The notes under the pieces were generated by a model. It was not told the DNA's origin. It searched no databases and worked only from the letters and a program-made list of their open reading frames with translations. Below, piece after piece: positions 12,899 through 21,224 of a stretch of 64,000 nt of DNA. The stretch comes from Eutreptiella sp. 'Long Island Sound 2002'. Lineage: Eukaryota > Euglenozoa > Euglenophyceae > Eutreptiales > Eutreptiaceae. The translations under genes and the position numbers were made by a program. Positions within the stretch are counted from its first letter, which is position 1, and each line of letters begins with the position of its first letter. The DNA lies in the NCBI GenBank assembly GCA_964036045.1, contig OZ038401.1, positions 34,572,910-34,636,909 on the forward strand, given 5' to 3'.

Positions 12899-15109
12899 AT
12901 GTCTTCTGCTATTATTGTCAATGTTGTACATGCTGCAGTTACTGGTGCTTTTGCTACTACAGCCAAAGGGCTGTTGCGAAATGCATTACGTGGTGGGACT
13001 CTGCAAAAGCTTTTGCAATTGTGCCTCTTGTTGCGGAAGAATCGCAGGAGCCGGCACTCCCTGACACAGTTGAAGGCCGCCGCCACTGAGAAGAAGCCCC
13101 CACGATGGTACATGACATTTTTGTCACAGTTCCATGCCCTATACTGCCTGCTGCGCCCTATGGCCCTCCCATACTCTAACTGTGGGTCTGGTTACAACTG
13201 GGGTATTATGTCCTGCCGCCAACGCCGTAAGGTAGGAGTCCTTGGTCAGTGTAACACTAAGCAGGAGTCCATTCACCATCGTGCTGGACTAGCAGCACAC
13301 AACTTGTGGAACACCATGCACCGTAGGCAAGTTTGTATATGGTTTGATAACCTGAGGCGTTACAGGTCGGGAGCTGATCCCCATTCACCCGACTTAACCC
13401 TAAACTGTACAGCTGTTGCTGTTTTGCACACTACTGCCCTACCTGCATACCGGGGTTTGCCGGAGCTAGCCGAAATTGAGGCCAGGGTACCAAAGGTTGC
13501 TGATGACATCTTTCGCTCACATAGAGCATTGTTTGATCGTATTGATGTTGCCAACCAAGGTATTCAGAGAGTTTGGGTTCGTGCTCCTTTGGATATTGCC
13601 AGAAAAAATGTTCGTTCCCTCAACTGGAGACCCTTTTTCCTGTCTGAGCTCCGCTCCGGCACACACAAAGAGCTTTTACAACTCGTGGTTGATTCGTCAT
13701 GTGTGGAACACCGCACCAGACACTGTGTTCCGCTGCTTGTGGACATGAAAATACACTTTGCCCTACTTAAGCTGTGTTATGGTGCTGCTTATGTTCCATG
13801 GAATGTACCACAATTACTGTTGGGTTTTCCTTTGGTGTACGGAGTATGGCATAGCTATAAGTATTGCGTTGAATTGATCTACAGGGCGTTCCTGCCGTTC
13901 ATTAAGTTTTTGGAGCAGGGGAACAGCCTTCAGGTTGGGTCTATCCTCCCTCGCAAGGTCAAGGTCATCCATATGGAGAAGACGTTGCTTGGACTCATGC
14001 TAGCCACATCATCCAATAGAGGCAGACTAGATGAGCGCGTCACTTCCCTGCTCAATAGCCAGCGGGATTTGACACCCATTCAGCGCAAGGGTTTGCGTAT
14101 GTTATTAGCCCTTAAGGCTTTGCTGTACACATACTGTCCAGCTGCTTTCAGCATTGGGACTTTGGTTCGTGAGTGCAACTGGGAGGGACGGGGGGCAGGT
14201 TCCGGTATTGTAGCTAAGCAAGCACTTGAGATGTCCCTACTGCTCATGCTGAACATCCTAAAGCCCGAGGAACAGTTAACCACGGAGTATGTGAAAACCA
14301 CCGTTGTTGCTCTTTTGTTTTGGAGTCAGTGGCATTCCGCCTCCCTAGGGTGTATTCACTGTGAGGAGCTGGGTGAGGCACTTCTGAGCCGGTTCTCAGC
14401 CCACTGTCGCCGCAACACTGCCTGTACTAGTGTCCAACAGTCGTCTGATTTATTTCTGACACTTCCCCCTGTCCAACCGAGAGAGAAAATTTTGCGTGGT
14501 GTGCTGACTGAGAGATCCGTGGCAATGTTCTCTGCCAATCTTAAACAATTCATCTTGACAGCCCATACACAGAGCCTGCCCATTTGTGTTCCCGTTCCGG
14601 ACTATAAAGTTGAGGTGAGAAGACTGGATGCGGTTGAGGATTTGGCGTTTGCCGGTACCATGTCTAGGACACGAATCACCACACACCGTTTAAAAGTGGT
14701 TTTGTTGCATGCAATGCAAAATCTGGTTGCGCGTACCAGGGTTCCTGAGGGTGTTGAGGATTTTTTACAGACAAATGCACCTGCCCGCACTGCTGCCGAG
14801 CAAGGGGTGTTGCGTACTGCACATGCTTCTATTCGCGCTGCCAACCGTGCACCGCCTGCTGCTGCTGCTGTTGCTCCTGGTGGAATTGCCTTGCCCCCAA
14901 AGCCACCCCCGAAGCCCCGAGCCAGAGGCCCCTCAGTACCCCCCCCGCCCCCCCCCCGCCCAGTACCCCCCCCCGCCCTTGATGATTCCATTGCTATCGA
15001 CTCTTGTGATAGTGACCAGGATATTGATTGTGATGCAGACAGCGTTGCCTCCTTTGAAGCCCTAGATGAGGCGGAACACATCGGTGTGGATACCCAGGAC
15101 TGGGACTGA
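12899..15109 (+). CDS. Transposase-like protein of element A (P1), 736 aa
   Basis: Intronless ORF starting about 70 bp after the palindrome array and ending in TGA. It is homologous along most of its length to the broken ORF of element B (21,225-23,449), which makes it the element's core protein. Visible features in order: a basic segment (about 46-72; KNRRSRH, EKKPPRW); a conserved W148-F-D-N motif; LLVDMKIHF with D282, then YG and W317-H-x-Y-K; E489-E-L-G-E493-A-L-L-S-R; a proline/arginine-rich linker (about 664-694); and an acidic tail (about 695-736) rich in D, E and S. D282 and E489/E493 lie in segments conserved between the two paralogues and could be RNase-H-fold catalytic residues, but that is inference. 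The GEALLSR segment faintly recalls KDZ-type transposases. I do not recognise a named family. Its neighbour downstream is the ParB-like gene in the same orientation. Confidence 0.85.
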   Translation: MSSAIIVNVVHAAVTGAFATTAKGLLRNALRGGTLQKLLQLCLLLRKNRRSRHSLTQLKAAATEKKPPRWYMTFLSQFHALYCLLRPMALPYSNCGSGYNWGIMSCRQRRKVGVLGQCNTKQESIHHRAGLAAHNLWNTMHRRQVCIWFDNLRRYRSGADPHSPDLTLNCTAVAVLHTTALPAYRGLPELAEIEARVPKVADDIFRSHRALFDRIDVANQGIQRVWVRAPLDIARKNVRSLNWRPFFLSELRSGTHKELLQLVVDSSCVEHRTRHCVPLLVDMKIHFALLKLCYGAAYVPWNVPQLLLGFPLVYGVWHSYKYCVELIYRAFLPFIKFLEQGNSLQVGSILPRKVKVIHMEKTLLGLMLATSSNRGRLDERVTSLLNSQRDLTPIQRKGLRMLLALKALLYTYCPAAFSIGTLVRECNWEGRGAGSGIVAKQALEMSLLLMLNILKPEEQLTTEYVKTTVVALLFWSQWHSASLGCIHCEELGEALLSRFSAHCRRNTACTSVQQSSDLFLTLPPVQPREKILRGVLTERSVAMFSANLKQFILTAHTQSLPICVPVPDYKVEVRRLDAVEDLAFAGTMSRTRITTHRLKVVLLHAMQNLVARTRVPEGVEDFLQTNAPARTAAEQGVLRTAHASIRAANRAPPAAAAVAPGGIALPPKPPPKPRARGPSVPPPPPPRPVPPPALDDSIAIDSCDSDQDIDCDADSVASFEALDEAEHIGVDTQDWD

Positions 15110-15201
15110 TTTCTGTTTGCAGCTGTGTTTGTCACTGTGGTATGGGTTCTGCCACGCATTGCCAGTGATTTTGGTGTGTCTATTTGCTGTTTCATGTTTT
15201 T

Positions 15202-15360
15202 CTGGCCGAAATTTCGGCCAGACTTGTTGTTTTGTCATATGGCTACCCCCAGAACACAAATGACTTAAGGTTCTGGCCGAAATTTCGGCCAGCCTCTCAG
15301 AATGGTATTTGTACACAGTGGTTTGACATGCAGAGCAGTGCTGGCCGAAATTTCGGCCAG
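15202..15360. promoter_or_regulatory. Intergenic array of three palindromes
   Basis: Perfect copies of the 20-bp element A palindrome begin at 15,202, 15,273 and 15,341 (spacing 71 and 68). They lie between the TGA of P1 and the start of the second gene, keeping the ~70-bp phase of the upstream array. Confidence 0.9.
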
Positions 15361-15479
15361 GTTATCCGAATTTCCTGTCAGGCAGTCCGTTTTGGTCCTT
15401 TTTTGGTTGATCTGTGCTTGTTATTTGCTATGTGGGAACTCTCCCCTTCATGAAATGTTGCCCTGTAGCCCTTTATTTT

Positions 15480-18050
15480 ATGACTGAGCCTGGAGGGGTA
15501 TCGCAGGACATGGCTGTTTCGCCAGATGTTGAGCCTGCAGCAGACAATGGGCAATCTCAAGTGCAATCCCAGTTTGAAGAGGACCAGGCGAGCACAGAGG
15601 GACTTCAAAAGAAGCCTAAGGCCGCACCAAAGAAAAATTCATCCTCCTCCATCAAGTTATCCGACTGGGTTACGTCAACGACGAAAATAAAGGTTCGGTG
15701 GGATCAGATTATTATCGACCACGACCGAAAATTTGGGCAGGTCCGTAGGATTTCGGATGATCGCGTGCAACGCCGCTACGACGATCTGAAGGCAGCCCCG
15801 CCTGTGGATTACATCCAGGATCTTCTTTTTTATAAAGTCACTCGTATGTGTGTTGTGGTATTCTTCTCGATAGTACCGTTTTCGCGTCTGAATTTTCGAC
15901 CCTGCTGTTACGAATATTCATGTTGCACAGCCACTCACTGGGTTCTGTTGGGGGGTCAGCATGTTTACACTGCTGACCAAAAACACAAGACCGAATTTGA
16001 GATGAAAAATATGGAGACTCCGGATTGGACCCTGGTATTTGGTGGTTACGAAGTCAAACAGGACTGCCCCCTGCGGACTAGGCGCCGGCTTGCAGGCTTA
16101 CATCAAATCCAGACCACTGCTGGCTCAGCATCCACCACATCGGAGCGAATGTCCCTACTCCTGGATAGGCTTGAGGATGAGGATGCCTATTAGTACACCC
16201 TGTACCATCACATTACTGTTATGCTTGAAGAGTGTGGTGTTACTGCCGAGGAAGGCACTGTGGTGTGTTTCGTTTATTAATTCGGTTTTGTCGATCGACC
16301 AGGCCGAAATTTCGGCCAGCTTCTGTGTTCCACATGTTCTCCTGTGCAGAGTGCTGTTGCCAAACGGTGGGGTGGCGTTGGGCGTTTGGTGAAATTCGGG
16401 GGTCTTCCTTCAGTAGACGCCATGGCAGCCATGGAAAAGCGTGGACTACATCCCGCACTGGGTACGTTCAAGGAAGTGGAAGGCATCACGCCTGACCGAC
16501 TTCGCGAGATCGTAGGTTATATGGATGGGACAAAAAGTACCCTACCTGGTCTCAAAAAAATTATAAAAGATGTTAAAAAGGCCCAGATGTGGTCCTGGCA
16601 CATTCTTCGTCCCGAGGCGGCTACCAATGGGCTTGTGAACAACACCAGAGGTATGTTTTGGTCAAACAGGGGTTTGTATTCGAATAATAATTTCGGCCAG
16701 CTTGTGTGTCGTTCAATTAATGCACAATAGGAGCCCACCCTGTGCTACCACCTGTCTGCAGCTACACTTGGTACTATCGAGATGGCCAAAAGGCAGTGCG
16801 CTATTGCATCACACCTGAAGGTAGCCTATGGCAGTTGGACCTGGACTGAAGAAAACCCCTGGCCCCCGTGGTCAGCAGTAATTAAGGCCCCTCTTTGGAA
16901 GGAACCCAAATATGAGGGGTTGCGGGGATTGTTGCAGAAGCCTGTTGCTAAGCCTGTTTGTGAAAAATCTGATACTGGTCTGGTCAGTATCTAGTGTGCT
17001 AGGGAGTCCCTCGTTGAGTCAAGCACAGGCAAACTCATTGCAGAGTCAGGCCGTGTGGAACTGATGGCAATGCCTTGTGGAGTCCCTGTTCCCAGTATCA
17101 TTAGTTCACTGTCCTTTGCTGCTTGTGTCATTGAGGTGCCCCGCCTCTATACAGCTGGTTTGCATAACCTGGTTGCGCAGCTGCTTTTGTCCGGTGTGCC
17201 TGTGTTCATTGCGGGTGAGTCTGCTGATGTGAAAGCCACTGTTGCTGCTTTGAAGGCCACTGTGGCTGAGGATATGTATCAGTGTGATGTTGCACTTTAC
17301 AATTTGTCAAGCAAGACCCCGCTGTACACTTCTACGTCCCATCTGGTTTCCATTTGTTCTGCCACTGCCTTTGATAACAGGCTGCCCCGTTACGTGGCTT
17401 TTACTGAAGGACCCATGTCGTCTGTGATGCCTGTTGAAATATTCTCATTTCTTTTGAGCCTGGTTCCGGTCCCAGAACGGGCAGGCAACTGGTTTTTGCT
17501 GGGGACTCTGTCTGTGTATTTTGCAGGCATGATGTCTACCAGGTTTTCCAAGGACTGTAATGTTGTGTGTGCCCTTTTGGGTGAGGAGACTGTTGTGCCC
17601 GATGACTTTGTTCACCTCATCAGAGCAGGTATCACCAACGCCGACACGTGCCCCCCCAAGTCATGGGAGGATGTGTACCACGACTTGGGGGCAGGTTTTC
17701 CTGTGGATTGTTCTGGGGTTAGGTATGTAGATGAGGATCCTGAGGAGCAAGATGGGGAGGCAGAGTCGCAACCAGAGACACACACTCCAAAGAAGAAACC
17801 CAAAACTGCCCCTGCCCCCTCACCCAGTGGCACGCAGTGCGCTCAGGCCACCCCAGCTTCCTCCCCAGGCACTGTTGCCCCTACTGGCAAAGGTATGAAT
17901 ACTTTTGTGAATCATTTTTCACCATCCCAGGGTGGAAACACACAGTCACAGAACTCTGCCACTGCCAAGTCTGGTGCTGCAGCCCCTGCCAAGCAGCCTG
18001 CTAACACAGGTGCTAAGAAGCCCCGTGCATCTGGTCTGCGCAAGCGCTAA
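15480..18050 (+). CDS. Four-exon accessory gene of element A with ParB/sulfiredoxin-like motif; two in-frame TAG
   Basis: The model is join(15480..15843, 15931..16262, 16350..16650, 16762..18050). Every junction is GT-AG and phases agree (1, 0, 1), giving 762 codons ending in TAA. Exon 1 starts with a low-complexity, Q/E/K-rich segment. Around residues 72-136 the pattern resembles the ParB/Srx fold: IKVRWDQIIIDHDRKF leads to THWVLLGGQHVYTA, whose GGQHxxxA (about 129-136) resembles the GxHRxxA nucleotide-binding box. The rest is unassigned; the C-terminus has KKKPK and a basic KKPRASGLRKR end, likely nuclear. TAG codons interrupt codon 209 (16,191-16,193) and codon 410 (16,992-16,994), yet protein-like sequence and correct phase continue on both sides. 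So this copy is either nonsense-mutated or read through. Introns 2 and 3 carry element A palindromes. Confidence 0.7.
16300..16319. promoter_or_regulatory. Element A palindrome inside intron 2
   Basis: AGGCCGAAATTTCGGCCAG with the full 16-bp core GGCCGAAATTTCGGCC at 16,302-16,317, inside intron 2 (16,263-16,349). Intron 3 (16,651-16,761) holds a half copy, AATTTCGGCCAGCTT, near 16,687-16,701. Confidence 0.85.
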
Positions 18051-18089
18051 TGCCAGTCCTACTGCTTATATTGCCTGTCAGCATGAAGT

Positions 18090-18413
18090 CTGGCCGAAAT
18101 TTCGGCCACCATGCAGTCCTCAGCCTCTTCAGCCTTTTATTATTGTGTTTCCCCATAGGCACTGCAAAAGTTTGCTTTGATTCGTCAAGTGGCAAGTATT
18201 TGCTTGCAATTGAGTATATTATGTTGCACACCCTGTGCAAATGTCACTGCTCCCGTGTTCCTTGCTCATGTCTACTGTCTCAGGTACCCATTTCAGTGAT
18301 CATATTCGGAGTTTCGATGGACGTGGCCGAAATTTCGGCCAGCTTAGGCCTGTCTGTCAAATAGGACCATGTGTTTGGACATTTTTCGAAGAGTTGGCCG
18401 AAATTTCGGCCAG
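18090..18413. promoter_or_regulatory. Downstream palindromes of element A (three copies)
   Basis: Copies with the intact 16-bp core lie at 18,092-18,107, 18,325-18,340 and 18,396-18,411. The last two are 71 bp apart, the same phase as the upstream array. The outer bases are slightly degenerate. They lie between the TAA of the ParB-like gene and the right TIR. Confidence 0.88.
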
Positions 18414-18817
18414 GTTGGTTAAAATAGGAAATACAAGTACATGCTTTGGGATAGTTTTCTGTGTGCTTCAATGAAAGGTATGTTTGGGGTTCCCTCATCT
18501 GTGGTGTATAGGGGGGTTCTGTGATCAACCTCGAACAAAGGGGAGAGAAAAATAGCCCCCCCCCCCCCCCCCCCACACACACACTGGAATGCAGTGGTCT
18601 AAATGTAAAACAACACTATATTTTGGTGATTGAATGTCTTTATTTTGAAAATCTGTGTGTTTCCAGAAATGCAAATAATGGCATATATTTGAAATACACA
18701 CCTTGTTTTTGCATGTTGCCACCAGGGGGGTTTGGGTACCCAAAAAATAACACCTCTTTTCACATACTTTCCCCCTCATTACAACATGGACTTCCGTGGG
18801 CCATAGCGCCAGGTGGG
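18414..18817. other. Right subterminal region of element A, no gene
   Basis: Non-coding, with a C-run and short CA repeat at about 18,555-18,585. It leads to the right TIR at 18,818-18,842. Confidence 0.6.
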
Positions 18818-18842
18818 GGGTGGGCAACTTGTGACGCCTAAG
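18818..18842 (-). repeat. Element A right TIR, followed by TSD TGACT
   Basis: Perfect 25-bp inverse of 12,322-12,346, followed immediately by TGACT at 18,843-18,847. Just outside lies an ACTGGCC-rich partial palindrome (about 18,853-18,875). Confidence 0.93.
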
Positions 18843-19251
18843 TGACTTAAGCACTGGCCAGGCCACTGGCCAAATGGCAAATGAACGCCTTTATGCGTTT
18901 ATTTTTCGAAAAATGAGTTTTTGAGGGGGATAACCGTTGTTTATCAACGTTTATTGGTATTGACATTCGTGCATTCATTGCTGGTGGTTTTTGTACCCTG
19001 TGTGACGTTTTTTTAGAGCATTTGTGCGTTTGTGCATGTTTGAGGGTATCAAAGATGGAATGTGGTGCATGTAAGGGTGAGTAGCATTGTGTGTCGGCTG
19101 GCATGGTGCATCATAGTGGGAAGATCTAGGATGTGGGTCATGGCATGAATGGACACACGGACACGCCATGTACACTCATTCATGCCCCGCATTCATGTCA
19201 TGTGCATGTGTGCAGGTGTGTCATTAACATTTTCTATTGTTCCGTTTCGTT

Positions 19252-19709
19252 TCACATGCATGTGTCGGGCTTGCAGGCGTGCACTAACCGCCCATTTGGT
19301 GCAATGCCGGAAGTGCAATTTTCGGGTTCATGGTGAATGCACCATAGATGGTGTTTGCACCCTTTGTAGTGCCGCACGTGCTTCCGGTGGGAGTGCTACA
19401 CTGCGGAAGGCGCGCAAGTTCAATCAAAAGTGGCTCTTGTCTAGGCCTTGGCTTCGGTACTACCCGGTTTGGGTCTTGATGTGGTGCGAGTCTTGTCGCA
19501 CGCATCCACAAATTGGCTGTCCTGTGCCCTTTGTCCAAGGTACCTCCAACTTCAAGGTCTTCTCTTTGAAAGAACATGGAAAATCGGGCACCCATTCCGT
19601 CTCTCCTGACGATTTTCAAGGGAGAAACTACAATGGAACACAAAGACAATTGTGTGTTGTTGAGGGTGGCAACCAATGCGCTGTTCATGGCTTTTCCAGT
19701 TGTGCATGA
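19252..19709 (+). CDS. Zinc-finger protein exon: PHD-like C4HC3 plus TTF/BED-like finger (partial)
   Basis: Within a 186-codon open frame the 3' 150 codons look clearly coding. A cross-brace pattern C-x2-C-x10-C-x2-C-x4-H-x2-C-x5-C-x2-C (CRAC ... CRKC ... H ... C ... CTLC) resembles a PHD or RING-type finger. It is followed by KWLLSRPWL and then C-x2-C with FVQGTSNFKVFSLKEH and a second H. That arrangement is typical of TTF/BED-like fingers at the N-terminus of hAT-related proteins such as the ZNF862 group. The frame ends at TGA; the upstream edge is uncertain because an AG acceptor (TTGCAG) lies inside the motif and the true start may be upstream. It lies 0.4 kb beyond element A. It could be a host gene or the 5' part of another transposon. 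Confidence 0.55.
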
Positions 19710-20137
19710 TGTGTGTTCTGTGAAGGGAAGGTAGTTTGCAACTTTCTTGAGCTGGAGCAGTTTGGGTCACATAATTCTAAGGGCGTTTCCAAGGGGTGTG
19801 CTTGGGGGCTCTTCGGGGGGAACATAGTCTAAAAGTAGCGCGCAGTGCGCGCGCAGTGCAAAGATTCCCCCATAGACTCGTGCAATCCTATCAGCCCATG
19901 ACTTGCCTTGAGCGTAATGCTGAATTGGTAGCGCTCAATGGGGTCCGTATTCTCCCCAGTTATCGCTCCCGCTTTTCAGGTGCTGAGATTTTGAGGTTCA
20001 TTGTCCAGCCCTTCCGTGCCTCGCAGGGTGCCATTGTGACTGGATGCGAATTCTTGGGCGTCACATGAGATTCGTGTACCGACCGTTCATCAAAGAAGGA
20101 GGACCTTTTTTTATGTTCGTACGGTCGTGGATGCACA

Positions 20138-20333
20138 AATGGCAATTTGGACGAAAACAACCTCAAGCAAATAGGAAGTGCAAATGAACTTGCAAAAAGC
20201 ATAAGGTAAGAAGCATTTTTTACACAAAAACACAAAAAAACCAAAGAGCAGTGTGTATTTTAAGGCAATTTGGATGAAAACAACCTCAAGCGAATAGGAA
20301 GCGCAAATGAGCTTGCAAAAAGCATCAGGTAAC
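20138..20333 (+). repeat. Direct repeat of ~70 bp, two copies 124 bp apart
   Basis: The segment GGCAATTTGGACGAAAACAA with the following CCTCAAGC...AAAAAGCATAAGGTAA occurs at about 20,138-20,209 and, with a few substitutions, at about 20,262-20,333. No coding role is visible. C-rich homopolymer runs follow at 20.40-20.50 kb. Confidence 0.75.
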
Positions 20334-20711
20334 AGCTATGTGTATAGCGACCTAGTCGGCTATCAGACATCACACATCAGACTTTTATGGACCATCACCC
20401 CCAACCCCCCCCCCCCCACCCAAACACCCTTTCTAACCCCCCCCCCCCCCCGTGTCAGACTTCGCCCCCCCCCCCCCCCGTGTCCCCCCCAATATCAGAC
20501 TTGTCCCATTGTCTTAGGCCACGCAAACTGCCCACCCCGGTGGCACACTTTTGCCCGGTTCTATACCCAAAAAGAGCAGTGTAAAAAACTCCCCCTTTTT
20601 GAACGTGTATTTTCGCGGCCGATGAAGTTAGGGGTTCAAAACACCCTTTCTACACTACTACTTCATGATGATTGAAAATGCTGATCTCAAAAGTATGTTT
20701 CCCATGATTGC

Positions 20712-21068
20712 AGCTGGGGCCAGCACCTTCCTTGACGAAAAGTACTTGTGGGATGTCCCGCAATTACATTTGTTGGTGATATTGAATCGTGCACATGTTG
20801 GTTACTATAGTCACCGCGTATTGGACATGTCTTGTTACTTTGTATCTTTGGTATCAAGTTTATCATTGAAGCAGCTGGGGCCAGCACCTTTGCAAGCAAT
20901 TTCACCTTTCCTTGGTTCTCTTTGGCAGAAAGGTGCGGGTGCCAGCACCTGCTGACTCAAATGGTCTTCTCGAATCCCCCTTTGGCTCAAAGTAGCTGGT
21001 GCCAGCACCTTTCAATGCAATCGAGTCTCTGAGATGATGTTCCGGACTATGAGTGCTGGCACCAGCAC
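20712..21068. promoter_or_regulatory. Element B palindrome array, ~60-bp period
   Basis: Sites at 20,712-20,728, 20,873-20,889, 20,931-20,950, 20,994-21,010 and 21,053-21,068. Measured at the shared CAGCAC they lie at 20,721, 20,882, 20,943, 21,003 and 21,063, so the last four are spaced 61, 60 and 60 bp. The site at 21,053 is a perfect 16-bp palindrome, GTGCTGGCACCAGCAC; the others are near-palindromic variants such as AGCTGGTGCCAGCACCT. The array ends about 155 bp before the transposase-like ATG, as in element A. Confidence 0.82.
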
Positions 21069-21224
21069 CAACTCCAGCGAGCAACCTGGTTAGTACCATT
21101 CCCATATCCATTCCACCGATGTTTATCTTCATAAGGTACGTGCATCTCATTGAAGGATAGGGAGTGTGCTGTGTTTTGCCACCATGTGCATCGTGTCTTT
21201 TACTTGCATCACCAGACTTTTGTC

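Larger units (their letters stand above)
12322..18842 (+). mobile_element. Element A: complete 6,521-bp DNA transposon with TIRs, 5-bp TSD and phased palindromes
   Basis: The ends are perfect 25-bp inverted repeats (12,322-12,346 and 18,818-18,842; outer sequence CTTAGGCGTCACAAGTTGCC). The host sequence TGACT is present directly outside both ends (12,317-12,321 and 18,843-18,847), a 5-bp target-site duplication. Inside are two plus-strand genes: a transposase-like ORF (12,899-15,109) and a spliced gene (15,480-18,050). Copies of the 20-bp palindrome CTGGCCGAAATTTCGGCCAG lie upstream, between the genes, in introns and downstream, mostly about 70 bp apart. The identical TIRs and clean TSD point to a fairly young insertion. 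A 5-bp TSD is known from a few superfamilies such as Transib, but the protein does not let me assign one. Element B at 20.7-23.5 kb is a diverged sister. Confidence 0.9.

Noticed and set aside
12527-18413. Direct equation of the palindrome with bacterial parS
   Set aside because: The sequence differs from parS; only size, symmetry and the neighbouring ParB-like motif are alike. Kept as a functional analogy.
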